Shown here: piece after piece, positions 6,704 to 15,291 of the stretch
Position numbering within the stretch: position 1 is the first letter of the stretch
How the letters are laid out: each line of letters opens with the position of its first letter
DNA from: CAWBRT01 sp050015355
Lineage (GTDB): Bacteria; Acidobacteriota; Terriglobia; Terriglobales; Acidobacteriaceae
Length of the DNA stretch: 15,768 bases
Direction of reading: 5' to 3'
NCBI GenBank assembly: GCA_050015355.1
Contig: JBEKBO010000112.1
Coordinates: 1 to 15,768, forward strand
Program-made: the position numbers and the translations under genes
Notes under the pieces: model-generated
The model's input: only the letters and a program-made list of their open reading frames with translations
Databases searched by the model: none
Told to the model about the DNA's origin: nothing

Positions 6704-9397
6704 ATGGCCGCCACTTCGCAATCTGATGGGATACGTGAAAGTTTGTTGATCCTGCAGATCGAGGATAGTCGCGCCGACGCGGAATTGGCGTTGCTCGAGC
6801 TCTCCAACGCCGGGTTCGAGGTGACCAGCGATGTCGTTGACACGCTTGCGGATGTCACCAGTCACCTGGCGGCCAAGTCCTACGATGTAGTTCTGGCCGA
6901 CTATCGTTTGCGCGGGTGGGTGGGAACCGATGCCATGCCGATTGTGAGGCAGCACCAGGCGGATATCCCGTTCATCCTCGTCACCGGAGTCCTGGAAGGC
7001 GATGTTGCGTTTGAATGCCTAAAGCAAGGAGCAACTGACGTCGTCTTGAAAGATCGCCTAACGCGCTTGCCGTTCGCTGTACGAAGGGCTCTCGACGAAA
7101 AGGGCTTGCGTGAGCAGCGCAACCGTGCGCTAAACGAGATGGCGGAAAGCGAGGAGAGATTTCGAAATCTCGTGGAGGCATCGCCCGACGCGATTTTCGT
7201 CTACCAGGGGGGAAAGATCGTCTTCGCCAATCCTGCAACCCTGGCACTGCTCGCAGCAAGAACATCCGAAGAAATCAAAGAGAAGACCATTTCGGAGATA
7301 GTTCGCTCGGACGACCTCGCAAAAATCAGGAAGCAAATTTCGATTGATCTTAAACGAGGAGCGGCGTCTGCACCTCTGGAGTGCGTCCTGATAAGGCTGG
7401 ATGGCTCATCGGTCGCTATAGAAGTTATCGGGATTCCAATAACATGGGCGGGATCGCGGGCCATCGAGGTCGTGGCACGTGACATCACGGAACGGAAACG
7501 GGCAGAGAAGACAATTCTGGAATGGCAAAAGCGTCTGGAATTGGCGGAGAAGGCCGCCCTCCCGATCGGATTGTGGGAGTGGGATCTTAGTGGCGATACT
7601 CGCGTGTGGTCGGGTGAGCTTTATCGTCAACTGGGATACACGAGCGACATCTCTCGCGGCACAAGAGAGGAGTTTCTCAACCGAGTTCATCCTGAAGACC
7701 GACCCAGAGTCGAAACCGCGCTCCAGGCGGTTCGCTCGGGCCTCAGCCAGACGTATGAAGCGCAGTTTCGCGTCATCAGGCCGGATGGGACTACGTGCTG
7801 GCTCGATTCGCGGGGTGCAACGGTCCGCGACGGATCGCCCCGAATGATCGGCATCGCGATCGATATTACGAAATTGCGCCGCTCCGAGGCGGACTATCGC
7901 TCGATCATCGAGATTGCTCCTTACGGGATCTTCCGCTCCAGCACGGAGGGCCGTATCCTGATGGCCAATCCCGCATTGGTTTCCATGTTGGGCTACGACT
8001 GCGAAAGCGAGGTGCTTGCGCTCAACATGGCGCGCGACGTGTACTGCAACCCCGAGGAACGAGCGCAACTGGCGAGCCAGCTTATCGAAAGCGGGGAGAT
8101 CAAGGATGCCGAAGTCGACTGGAAACGGAAGGACGGACGCACCATCACTGTGCGCAATAGCGCAATCCTTGTGCGTAAAGCGAGCGGCGAAATCGAGGGA
8201 TTTCAAGTTTTCGTCCAGGACGTGACCGAACGCAAGGTTCTCCGAAAGCAATTCTGGCAAGCGCAGAAGATGGAGGCAGTCGGGCGTCTGGCTGGCGGCG
8301 TTGCTCACGACTTCAACAACGTGCTGATGGTCGTCAGCAGTTACGCTGACCTGATCCTGCAACGCCGGGTCACTGACGAGAAGGTCGTGCGTTATGCCGG
8401 CCAGATTCACCAAGCGGCAGCCAGGGCGGCCTCGGTAACGCGACAATTGCTCGCCTTTAGCCGCCAACAAGTGCTCGAGCTTGAGGTTCTGGACATTAAC
8501 TCCGTTGTGTCCGACTTGGGCAGGATCTTGCCCAAGCTTCTGGGAGAGGACATTGCAGTCATCACGACGCTCGAACCTGCGCTTCATCGGGTGAAAGTGG
8601 ATCGTGGCCAATTGGAGCAGATCATCATGAACCTGGCGGTCAATGCGCGGGACGCAATGTCGAAGGGTGGTCGCTTCGAAATCAAGACTCAGAATGTGAA
8701 CTTGGATACTAGCTACGCAGCCGCACACCACCCGATCAACCCCGGAACCTACGTTAGGCTGTCAGTTGCCGACACGGGAATCGGGATGGATGCCGAGACA
8801 CAATCGCATATTTTTGAGCCCTTTTATACCACAAAGGAAAGAGGAAAGGGCACCGGACTAGGGTTGGCAATGGTATATGGCGTCGTGAAACAAAGCGGCG
8901 GGTTCATCTGGTTAAGCAGCGAGGTGGGACGAGGCACGAGATTTGACGTTTATTTTCCGCCGGTCAGAGAGTCGATAACCGCGGGCTCGACGCCAAGCGC
9001 GGCGGCCGCTACCTCCGGAGGTTTGGAAACGATCCTGCTAGTCGAAGACGAAGAAGCTTTGCGCGCTGCTACTTGCGAGTTCTTGCAGTCAAGAGGTTAT
9101 ACGGTGCTCGTAGCGGGTGATGGCGCGGAAGCGACGCGTATCTGCGAGCAGCATACCGGCAATATTGACGTGATACTTACGGACCTCGTGATGCCCGGCA
9201 TGGATGGCACCGAATTGTCCAAGGTCGTGGCGGCGCATTATCCGGACATACGCGTCCTCTACATGTCCGGATACACCGATCGTCTTATAGAGGGACTCAG
9301 CGCCGGGACTGTGCTATTGCAGAAACCGTTCACCTTCGCGGCCTTGACGGGCAAGTTGCGCGCAGTATTGGAAGCCCAAAAATCTGACAACAATTGA
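6704..9397 (+). CDS. Soluble hybrid histidine kinase, REC-PAS-PAS-PAS-HisKA-HATPase-REC
   Basis: About 897 residues with no membrane segment, hence cytosolic. From the ATG: receiver 1 at about 13-130 (D66 in LADYRL, T94, K116 in LKDR); PAS1 about 150-265 (ending DITERKRAE); PAS2 about 276-390, a PAS-fold-3-like domain with GLWEWDLSGD and VHPEDR; PAS3 about 396-510 (ending DVTERK). HisKA carries H535 in GGVAHDFNNVL, the NtrB-like H box. The HATPase has N647 (MNLAVNARDAM), G1 box DTGIG (690-694) and G2 box GTGLGLA (716-722). A Ser/Ala/Thr linker leads to receiver 2 at about 775-890 (D827 in LTDLVMPGMDG, K874). The kinase sits between two receivers, so it can be gated by an upstream partner, possibly the Rcp1-side pathway, and feed a phosphorelay through receiver 2 to an Hpt protein. 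All catalytic residues are present. The signal sensed by the PAS domains is unknown. Confidence 0.93.
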   Translation: MAATSQSDGIRESLLILQIEDSRADAELALLELSNAGFEVTSDVVDTLADVTSHLAAKSYDVVLADYRLRGWVGTDAMPIVRQHQADIPFILVTGVLEGDVAFECLKQGATDVVLKDRLTRLPFAVRRALDEKGLREQRNRALNEMAESEERFRNLVEASPDAIFVYQGGKIVFANPATLALLAARTSEEIKEKTISEIVRSDDLAKIRKQISIDLKRGAASAPLECVLIRLDGSSVAIEVIGIPITWAGSRAIEVVARDITERKRAEKTILEWQKRLELAEKAALPIGLWEWDLSGDTRVWSGELYRQLGYTSDISRGTREEFLNRVHPEDRPRVETALQAVRSGLSQTYEAQFRVIRPDGTTCWLDSRGATVRDGSPRMIGIAIDITKLRRSEADYRSIIEIAPYGIFRSSTEGRILMANPALVSMLGYDCESEVLALNMARDVYCNPEERAQLASQLIESGEIKDAEVDWKRKDGRTITVRNSAILVRKASGEIEGFQVFVQDVTERKVLRKQFWQAQKMEAVGRLAGGVAHDFNNVLMVVSSYADLILQRRVTDEKVVRYAGQIHQAAARAASVTRQLLAFSRQQVLELEVLDINSVVSDLGRILPKLLGEDIAVITTLEPALHRVKVDRGQLEQIIMNLAVNARDAMSKGGRFEIKTQNVNLDTSYAAAHHPINPGTYVRLSVADTGIGMDAETQSHIFEPFYTTKERGKGTGLGLAMVYGVVKQSGGFIWLSSEVGRGTRFDVYFPPVRESITAGSTPSAAAATSGGLETILLVEDEEALRAATCEFLQSRGYTVLVAGDGAEATRICEQHTGNIDVILTDLVMPGMDGTELSKVVAAHYPDIRVLYMSGYTDRLIEGLSAGTVLLQKPFTFAALTGKLRAVLEAQKSDNN

Positions 9398-9493
9398 TTC
9401 ATTCACCACGGGGCATTTCTACTAGATGGTTCAGAAGAGTTTCTTTGTGTTGTACATGATCAGTAGGTCATGGTCTTCAAACGGGGGTTGCTG

Positions 9494-10873
9494 ATGCCAA
9501 AACGGATCTTGGTGGTCGATGATGATGAGTTTGTTCGCGAAGCCCTGAGCAGTGCGCTGCAATCGCAGGGGTATGACGTTTTGGAAGCTTCCCGGCTGGA
9601 TACCGGGCTGAAGCTGTTTGGCACCGAGGCTTGCGACGCCGCGATTGTTGACTACCAGTTGCCGGATGGAACAGCGCTGGAATTGATCCCGCGGCTCAAA
9701 GCAATCGACGCAACCATACCGGTAGTGGTGATGACCGGCCATGGCACTATTGACTTGGCGGTGAAGGCCATCAAGCTGGGCGCGGAACAGTTCATCACCA
9801 AGCCGGTTGAGCTCGACGTGATGTATAGATTGCTGAGCCGCGCGCTGGATGATCAGCGCAGCCGCCGGCGTCAGCTCGTATCGACCAGAACGCGGGAACG
9901 ATACAAACGCGATCCATTCCTGGGGAATACTGCCGCAATCGAAAAGCTGAGGAATGAAGTCGAGAGAATCCTGGTATCGGACCGCCCAATCCTGATTCAG
10001 GGCGAGACCGGGACCGGCAAGGGAGTGCTGGCGCAGTGGCTTCATCAGCACGGCCCGCGCCGCGACGAGCCATTGGTGGACCTGAACTGCGCCGGGCTAT
10101 CACGCGAGCTTCTGGATAGCGAGTTGTTCGGCCACGAGAAAGGTTCGTTCACCGGAGCGATCGCGCAGAAAACGGGGCTGCTGGAGGTAGCGAACCGCGG
10201 AACCATATTTTTAGACGAAATCGGTGACTTGGATATAACGATCCAGCCCAAACTCTTGAAGGTCTTAGAAGAAAAGAGATTTCGCCGCGTCGGCGGAGTA
10301 CAGGACCGTACGGTCGACGTGAGGCTGATGGCGGCAACAAATCGCGATCTGCGATCACTGCTGGCACAAGAGAAATTCCGCAGCGACTTGTTTTTCAGAA
10401 TCAATACCATTCCGCTCTTCATCCCGCCTCTGCGTGAACGGCGCGAAGACATCCCCCTGATGGCCGACTTTTTCATCGGGCAATTAAAAAACGACCTTGG
10501 ACGGTCTCAACTGGCGCTGGCGGAAGATGCGGTGGCCGCACTCGCATCGTACAGTTGGCCGGGCAACATCCGCGAGCTTCGTAACGTGCTGGAAAGAGCC
10601 GCGCTGCTGTCGGAAGAGGGGACGATTCACTCCGCCGATCTTGCTCTGTCGGCCGCCACTGCGTCACTTCCTCAGTCTGCTGCTCCGCAATTGGAACTCA
10701 CTCTCGATCAGGTCGAGCGACAGCACATTGTCAGGATTTTGAGGCACGAGAACGGCTCGGTCGACAAAGCTGCGGTTAGCCTCGGCATCCCGCGTAGTAC
10801 GCTTTATGCCAGATTGAAGCAGCACGGCATTACGTTAGACCGTGTGAGAACGGTAGGGATAGAAGTCCAATAA
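9494..10873 (+). CDS. NtrC-family sigma-54-dependent response regulator
   Basis: The 459-residue protein has the classic three parts. The receiver is at 3-115 (D9/D10, D53 in IVDYQLPDG, T81, K103 in TKP). The AAA+ domain (about 140-375) has Walker A GETGTGKG (170-177), the sigma-54 contact loop GSFTGA (217-222, Ser instead of the usual Ala), Walker B GTIFLDE (236-242), arginine-finger region FRSDLFFRIN and SWPGNIRELRN (354-364). A Fis-type helix-turn-helix lies at about 405-445 (VDKAAVSLGIPRSTLYARLKQHGI). It would drive sigma-54 promoters once phosphorylated, probably by the hybrid kinase 96 bases upstream. I saw no good GG-N10-GC sigma-54 promoter in the intergenic regions. ATG 9494 is preceded by GGGGG at six bases. 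An in-frame ATG at 9470 would add eight residues with no family match. Confidence 0.93.
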   Translation: MPKRILVVDDDEFVREALSSALQSQGYDVLEASRLDTGLKLFGTEACDAAIVDYQLPDGTALELIPRLKAIDATIPVVVMTGHGTIDLAVKAIKLGAEQFITKPVELDVMYRLLSRALDDQRSRRRQLVSTRTRERYKRDPFLGNTAAIEKLRNEVERILVSDRPILIQGETGTGKGVLAQWLHQHGPRRDEPLVDLNCAGLSRELLDSELFGHEKGSFTGAIAQKTGLLEVANRGTIFLDEIGDLDITIQPKLLKVLEEKRFRRVGGVQDRTVDVRLMAATNRDLRSLLAQEKFRSDLFFRINTIPLFIPPLRERREDIPLMADFFIGQLKNDLGRSQLALAEDAVAALASYSWPGNIRELRNVLERAALLSEEGTIHSADLALSAATASLPQSAAPQLELTLDQVERQHIVRILRHENGSVDKAAVSLGIPRSTLYARLKQHGITLDRVRTVGIEVQ

Positions 10874-10930
10874 TCTCCGGCAAATGTCGTAGTTTACTTC
10901 TCTAGCCAATCACTTGCATCCAGCGCACCG

Positions 10931-10947
10931 CAAGCTGAGGCAGCTTG
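10931..10947 (+). terminator. Small perfect hairpin after the sigma-54 activator
   Basis: CAAGCTG-AGG-CAGCTTG is a perfect seven-base-pair stem with a three-base loop, 58 bases past the stop codon. No T run follows, so it is either a weak terminator or an RNA-stabilising structure. The rest of 10874-11123 shows nothing I can name. Confidence 0.25.
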
Positions 10948-11123
10948 GTTATGTCAGTGATACGCAGTTGCACAAGCAACGATCAAGATCGGACGTAAGA
11001 TCAAAAACAACCACCCTCCTGATGACTCGCTGGTCCTGAAATGAGTAGTTCAGGGCCGGCGGATTTTTGCTCCCATAAGGGCCGCGGAAAGGAATGGCTA
11101 CCTAATTGCATTCCGAATGACAT

Positions 11124-11480
11124 ATGCTTCTTTCGAGCCAATCCGAACCGTTACCCGATCCGGGCGTAGGCAATCGCCGCAGTTTGCGCATTCCGCTAGT
11201 CATCCGAATCGTGGTTGCTGGAATACACCCCGAAACAGGCGTTTGCTTCCAAGCCATCGGAGAGACTTTGGTGGTGAATAAACAGGGAGCATTAATCAGA
11301 ACGATCCCTGGACTACAGTCTGGCATGCGGTTATGCATAACTGTGGCGACCAGCGGCAAGTCAGCCGGGGCGCGGGTCGTCTGGGACAGTCCTCGCTCCG
11401 AAGGCCGATATGGGATCGAACTGGAGGCTCCTGGAAACCCCTGGGGGATTTCCTTTCCTCCGGCTGACTGGGGAACTTAG
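11124..11480 (+). CDS. PilZ-like domain protein, c-di-GMP motif degenerate
   Basis: The 118-residue protein resembles a single-domain PilZ-like family that I associate with acidobacteria. The N-terminal part has RRSLR (18-22), matching the R-rich RxxxR motif. Strands follow with GETLVVNKQGALI (46-58), GMRLCITVATSGKSAGARVVW (67-87) and RYGIELEAPGNPWGISFPP (95-113). The second c-di-GMP motif, normally [D/N]xSxxG, reads NKQG at 52-55, so nucleotide binding is uncertain. It may be a PilZ fold that works by protein contact. ATG 11124 has no strong ribosome site. It is flanked by non-coding DNA on both sides and is close to EAL, PilZ and GGDEF genes. The stop is TAG, a genuine terminal use of that codon. 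Confidence 0.7.
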   Translation: MLLSSQSEPLPDPGVGNRRSLRIPLVIRIVVAGIHPETGVCFQAIGETLVVNKQGALIRTIPGLQSGMRLCITVATSGKSAGARVVWDSPRSEGRYGIELEAPGNPWGISFPPADWGT

Positions 11481-11789
11481 GGGGCGAAGCAATTCGCGGA
11501 AGCCCAGCGAAAGTCTCGACGACTGCTCAGAACTTCCTTGAGTTGCGTTCTAGTGACTAGCTTCATCCGGGGACTTCGCGCGGATTGCTGGTGCACTGAT
11601 TCTAGACTCTAGAATCTGGACCACTGACTGTACGCTACCCGCCGTAGCCTACGTTTGGTTGTCGTTACAAGCCAGCGGAAACGATCAGCCATGTCCCAAT
11701 TGGGAAAGAAACATAAAGCTATTGGTGCCCGAGTGCGGCGATTGGAGCTGCGGCAGTTTGGTCATCATCGTGCATTATATTTACCCGCT
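11481..11789. other. Intergenic region upstream of the receiver-EAL pair
   Basis: About 310 bases without a supported gene. The receiver frame stays open upstream to 11655, but that extension (basic, no domain) matches nothing. The stretch contains the 19-base palindrome listed separately and is the likely control region of the EAL operon. Confidence 0.4.
11598..11616. promoter_or_regulatory. Perfect 19-base palindrome, candidate operator
   Basis: GATTCTAGA-C-TCTAGAATC has nine-base arms that are exact reverse complements around one central base. It is AT-rich with no T run, so it looks like a dimeric regulator's operator rather than a terminator. It lies about 175 bases before the receiver-EAL operon start. 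Nearly matching CACTGA/CCACTGAC words flank it on both sides. Confidence 0.4.
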
Positions 11790-12176
11790 ATGCCAAGACT
11801 GCTGGTTATCGACGATGACGCGGATTTGCGGGCGGCAGTGACCGAATATCTTTTGTCTCTCGGCTATGAAGTGCATCAGGCAGCCGAGCGGGAAGAGGCC
11901 GAAGCGCTTGTCGCAAACTACTCCTATTCGCTGGTAATCACCGATCTATCCCTCACACAGTTGGGCGCTGAGGGATTTGATTTGCTGAGAACAATTTCGA
12001 ACTCCAATTCCCGGCCAAAGTTGATAGTCGTGAGCGGTCACGCCGGTTCCGGGCATCGTGAATTAGCAAAGCAGTGCGGCGCCGATGCGTTCTTGCCTAA
12101 ACCGACCCCCCTTGCGACGCTGGGCGAGGCAGTGCGTACCTGCTTGTCGCCTCAGCACACGCAGAAGGCACCATGA
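11790..12176 (+). CDS. Single-domain response regulator coupled to the EAL gene
   Basis: A 128-residue receiver: acidic triad D8-D9-D10 (VIDDDADLR), phospho-acceptor D52 in VITDLSLTQ, S82 in VVSGHAG and K104 in LPKPTPL. There is no output domain. I chose the ATG at 11790 because the receiver fold begins there. In-frame alternatives at 11691 (ATG) and 11655 would add a basic leader with no resemblance to the family. Its TGA overlaps the ATG of the EAL gene (ATGA at 12173), so the two are translationally coupled. The pair is an EAL response regulator split into two chains, and the receiver presumably controls the phosphodiesterase by direct contact. Confidence 0.85.
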   Translation: MPRLLVIDDDADLRAAVTEYLLSLGYEVHQAAEREEAEALVANYSYSLVITDLSLTQLGAEGFDLLRTISNSNSRPKLIVVSGHAGSGHRELAKQCGADAFLPKPTPLATLGEAVRTCLSPQHTQKAP

Positions 12177-13009
12177 GCAGCTCAATGTTGGACAGAATTC
12201 TCGCGCCAGATGGACTAAGGTGTTACGCACAACCAATTGTTCACATCTGCGGTTCCCGTTGCACAGTCGCAAGTGTCGAGTGTCTGAGCAGAGGCCCGCG
12301 AGGGACGCCATTCGAATCGCCCGGCGTGCTTTTTGATTATGCCCGCCGCAAGGTGGCGGAATGCGACGTAGACCGCGTGGCGGTTGCGACCGCGTTGGCT
12401 GGCGCGCAGTCCCTGCCTGGAACCTTGGGGATTTCCGTCAACGTGCATGCCTCCACCCTTGGCCGCGATGCAATGTTTGTTGATTTCCTGGTTGGAGTTG
12501 CTCGCCAGTGCAAAATAGAACTCTCCCGGCTCACCGTCGAGATCGTGGAACACTCGCCAGTTTGGAACGCGACCAAGTTTCTTCATAGTTTGCGCCTTAT
12601 GCGCGAGCTCAAGATCCGTATTGCCTTGGACGATGTAGGAACCGGGCAGTCCAATTACCGGATGATCCTCGATGCCGCGCCAGACTGCTTCAAAATCGAT
12701 TCCTACTTGGTGCAAACAGCGCATGCCGATTACAAACGGCGAGCGATGTTGGCTTCTATTATGCAGTTGGCGCGGGACCTTGGCAGTTCCGTGGTAGCGG
12801 AGGGAGTTGAAAGCGTCGCAGACCTGGAAGCTGTCCTGTATCTCGGCATTACCTTGATTCAGGGATACATTTTCAGCCGGCCACTGCCCGTGGCGGCATT
12901 GCCGCCGGTGATCGCGAGGATTAATACTCTGCCGGTCCCCACCAGCCCGAGACCAACTTTGTGCTTGCAGAAAGTGTCCACTGGGATTCATGCATTTGGG
13001 GAAAACTAA
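12173..13009 (+). CDS. EAL-domain cyclic-di-GMP phosphodiesterase
   Basis: 278 residues, essentially a lone EAL domain. The signature is ECL (E36-C37-L38) instead of EAL, with the metal-binding Glu kept. The other expected residues are present: N90 (SVNVHAS), E123 (VEIVE), D153-D154 (LDDVGTG), K174 (FKIDSYL), E210 and E213 (AEGVES) and Q230 (QGYIFSRPL). This predicts an active enzyme that opens c-di-GMP to pGpG. The C-terminal tail of about 35 residues after the fold is Pro/Thr-rich and unassigned. There is no GGDEF domain or membrane segment, so it is cytosolic. It is coupled by a four-base overlap to the receiver upstream. Confidence 0.92.
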   Translation: MSSSMLDRILAPDGLRCYAQPIVHICGSRCTVASVECLSRGPRGTPFESPGVLFDYARRKVAECDVDRVAVATALAGAQSLPGTLGISVNVHASTLGRDAMFVDFLVGVARQCKIELSRLTVEIVEHSPVWNATKFLHSLRLMRELKIRIALDDVGTGQSNYRMILDAAPDCFKIDSYLVQTAHADYKRRAMLASIMQLARDLGSSVVAEGVESVADLEAVLYLGITLIQGYIFSRPLPVAALPPVIARINTLPVPTSPRPTLCLQKVSTGIHAFGEN

Positions 13010-13169
13010 AGTGAGTACAACCTCGTCTATATCTAGCGCGAGTAGGTCACAAGCGGTGCAGGTAGGGTTGAATATCCTGACCGCCGCGCTGATTCCCAAC
13101 AACGAACAACGTGTCGCATCACAGAGATCGCATGGAACAACAATCCGTAACATTCGATGAGCTAACCTT

Positions 13170-13176
13170 AAGGAGA
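13170..13176 (+). promoter_or_regulatory. Ribosome-binding site for the GTG-started PilZ gene
   Basis: AAGGAGA lies six bases before GTG 13183 and fixes that non-ATG start. Confidence 0.65.
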
Positions 13177-13182
13177 TAGCCT

Positions 13183-13584
13183 GTGTCCATTTCGCCGAAA
13201 ACGCCCCTTGGTATACCGTGGATGAAATCATCTGAGTCGGCGGAGGAAGCCCCAAGAGAGCGCCGGGAGCGCCGAAGGACATTGCGGCATTCCTGCTGCG
13301 GCTCCATTACGATGCAAGAAGAGGGCGCCGCGAGCTACATCGCTACTGGGATAAGTGACATCAGTTTGACCGGATGCTATGTCGAGCTTCTGGCGACGTT
13401 GCCAATAGGTACTTCGCTCTCTATATTGTTGCGCGTTGATGGGGTGACACTCCGCGGTACGGCAGAGGTTCGGACATCCCATCCTGGCGTAGGTATGGGC
13501 TTAGAATTCCAAGAGATGGGCGCTGCTGATAAGGCCGCCTTGCATCAACTTATCAATCGGCTCTCAAGCGCTGCCAAGTCGTAA
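13183..13584 (+). CDS. PilZ-domain c-di-GMP receptor
   Basis: This 133-residue protein begins with GTG behind a strong AAGGAG. After a charged N-terminal region (EEAPRERRER) it carries both PilZ motifs: RRTLR (31-35) and DISLTG (59-64, fitting [D/N]xSxxG). The beta-barrel strands follow (TSLSILLRVDGVTLRGTAEVR, then GVGMGLEFQEM) and a C-terminal helix (KAALHQLINRL). It should therefore bind c-di-GMP and pass the signal to an unknown partner. It lies 173 bases after the EAL gene on the same strand and converges on the GGDEF operon, placing synthesis, breakdown and sensing of the nucleotide side by side. Confidence 0.88.
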   Translation: MSISPKTPLGIPWMKSSESAEEAPRERRERRRTLRHSCCGSITMQEEGAASYIATGISDISLTGCYVELLATLPIGTSLSILLRVDGVTLRGTAEVRTSHPGVGMGLEFQEMGAADKAALHQLINRLSSAAKS

Positions 13585-13620
13585 GGTTCGCGGGAGCTGC
13601 ATTCTCCTCGCCGACCGCTC

Positions 13621-13632
13621 CAATCCGGATTG
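13621..13632. promoter_or_regulatory. Perfect 12-base palindrome between convergent genes
   Basis: CAATCCGGATTG is exactly self-complementary with no loop, so it is a poor RNA hairpin but a possible protein site. It lies between the convergent PilZ and receiver genes. A further GCACC/GGTGC pair (13658-13680) could form a weak stem. No typical terminator is seen in 13585-13743. Confidence 0.2.
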
Positions 13633-13743
13633 TTACAGGAGCGTCGCACCGTAATCAGCACCGGAGTATACGCCTGGTGCAAGACACAAGCTCCATGTGG
13701 TTGATAACCTCATTCGAGTAGCGAAGCCGAAGCCCCTCATAGC

Positions 13744-14157
13744 CTACATGGTTGCAGTACAGGCAGACGGGTTCAGAACCTGCGCAACCGTATCGAGCAA
13801 GCTCCGAGGTTTGTCCAGTAGACGGTCTTTTTCGAGAAAAGCGGAAGCGCCTGCCTGACGTAGCTTTAGCTCGTTCCTCTGGGAAAGGCTGGTCAGTACG
13901 ATCACCAGAATGCGCGCAGTGGCTGCGTCCTTTCGCAAGGCCAGGAGCACCAGTTCTCCTGACAGCTTCGGCAACATCAGGTCAAGAATTATCAGATCGG
14001 GACGATACTGCCGGACCAGATGCAGCGCTTCTTCACCGTCTCCAGCCGTCAGAACCGTATATCCAGCACGCGTGAGAATGTGCTGATTTGCAGCTCTCAG
14101 CAACATGTTGTCTTCGACCACAAGTATGGTTGGCATCGTCATCGTTCCAGCCAGCAT
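13744..14157 (-). CDS. Single-domain response regulator (CheY-like)
   Basis: A 137-residue receiver: E15-D16 (LVVEDNMLL), phospho-acceptor D59 in IILDLMLPKLSG, T89 in VLTS and K110 in LEKDR. Its C-terminal tail is short and without an output domain. GAGGAG at 14167-14172 is nine bases before ATG 14157, so I prefer this start. The frame also opens with GTG 14184, which directly abuts the TGA of the cyclase gene. It is the last gene of the minus-strand Hpt-cyclase-receiver set and so probably shares their mRNA. It could be a phosphate sink or an alternative target of the same Hpt. The stop is TAG. Confidence 0.88.
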   Translation of the reverse strand: MLAGTMTMPTILVVEDNMLLRAANQHILTRAGYTVLTAGDGEEALHLVRQYRPDLIILDLMLPKLSGELVLLALRKDAATARILVIVLTSLSQRNELKLRQAGASAFLEKDRLLDKPRSLLDTVAQVLNPSACTATM

Positions 14158-14184
14158 GGCTCTGTGCTCCTCGGAAATCGACAC

Positions 14185-15255
14185 TCAAATCTCATTGACC
14201 ATCCCGTCCTTAGGCGGCATCTGCCCTGCCAGCTTCCCGGAACTCTCTGGAGCGCACACCGCAGTAATGTGGTGGTTGATCTTCCGTCCTGCACCCGACA
14301 GGACTGCTCGATTCCGTCCGCTGTTCTTGGCTTGGTAAAGGGCACCATCCGCGGCGGCAAGAATGTCAGTCGCCGTGATCGCGCCACGAGTCGCGACTGT
14401 CGCGCCGATGCTGACCGTCACGGGGATTTCTGAGCTGCGGACGATAACGGGAGCACTGGCAATCGCCGATCGTACCCTCTCGGCACAGTCCTGAATCTGA
14501 TCCTCGTTGCAGCCGGGCACCACAATCAGGAACTCCTCTCCGCCGTAGCGCGCTACCAAATCGTATGATCGAACAGCTTGGCTAATGCGTCCTGCAACTT
14601 CCTTCAGTACTACGTCCCCAGTCAGGTGCCCATAGGTGTCGTTAACTTGCTTGAAGTGATCTAAATCAAGCATCAAAATTCCGGTAGCGCTTTGGGAGCG
14701 AGCTGCACGCCCTAGTTCGCGGTTTAGCAATTCCAGTATTGTGCCCCGGTTAAAAATGCCGGTGAGCGCATCGTGGGTAGCCTGGAAACGAAGGTCTTCG
14801 CGAGCTTGAATCAGATCATGTTGAAGCGTAAGTATACGTTCTCCCACTCTCAGTCGGGCCCGCAATTCGTTTTTATCAAGGGGTTTTGTCAGGTAATCGT
14901 CGGCCCCCGCGTCCAATCCTCTCACCACATTCTGTTTTTCGTCTCTGGCCGTAACCAACAGGATGTATTGGTAAGGATTATGTTGCCTGTCGCGAATCCT
15001 GCGACACAACTCCATGCCATCGATTTCCGGCATGACCCAGTCCAGAATAAGTAGCTCGGGAGGGCGTTCTCGCTGCAGAATGTTCCAGGCTATCGCGCCA
15101 TTTTCAGCCGCTGTGACCCGGTATCCCCAGTTCTCCAACCAGCTCTGCAGGATCTTGCGCGACATTATGTCGTCTTCGGCAATCAGAACGCTGTCGCACG
15201 AAATCCTCGGCTCAGCCTCAAAGGATTGCAACGTTGTCCGTTTGGCGATGCTCAT
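14185..15255 (-). CDS. PleD-like response regulator diguanylate cyclase (REC-GGDEF)
   Basis: 356 residues. The receiver at about 22-140 has E27-D28-D29, D72 in LILDWVMPEIDG, T102 and K124 in TKPLDKNELRARL. A helical linker (about 140-158) leads to the GGDEF domain (about 159-325), beginning THDALTGIFNR and LMLDLDHFKQVNDTYGH. The active-site motif is GGEEF (238-242), which is catalytically competent. An RxxD inhibitory site (R229-SYD232) lies five residues before it. The protein should make c-di-GMP from two GTP when phosphorylated and dimerised, with product feedback. A tail of about 30 residues after the domain is unassigned. The start is supported by GGGAG at 15263-15267, seven bases before the ATG. 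It lies 36 bases after the Hpt gene, the likely phosphodonor, and opposes the EAL gene in function. Confidence 0.95.
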   Translation of the reverse strand: MSIAKRTTLQSFEAEPRISCDSVLIAEDDIMSRKILQSWLENWGYRVTAAENGAIAWNILQRERPPELLILDWVMPEIDGMELCRRIRDRQHNPYQYILLVTARDEKQNVVRGLDAGADDYLTKPLDKNELRARLRVGERILTLQHDLIQAREDLRFQATHDALTGIFNRGTILELLNRELGRAARSQSATGILMLDLDHFKQVNDTYGHLTGDVVLKEVAGRISQAVRSYDLVARYGGEEFLIVVPGCNEDQIQDCAERVRSAIASAPVIVRSSEIPVTVSIGATVATRGAITATDILAAADGALYQAKNSGRNRAVLSGAGRKINHHITAVCAPESSGKLAGQMPPKDGMVNEI

Positions 15256-15291
15256 TGACCTACTCCCAATAACCTGATAGTCAACTGATGT

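Noticed and set aside
7406..8731. 441-codon minus-strand ORF inside the hybrid kinase
   Set aside because: Long, but antisense to PAS and HisKA domains with intact motifs; no domain of its own.
9398..9493. Sigma-54 promoter before the NtrC-type gene
   Set aside because: I could not find a GG-N10-GC element with acceptable flanking bases here or in the other intergenic regions.
12215..13282. 355-codon minus-strand ORF over the EAL gene
   Set aside because: It is antisense to a catalytically complete EAL domain and runs through an intergenic region; no protein-family features.
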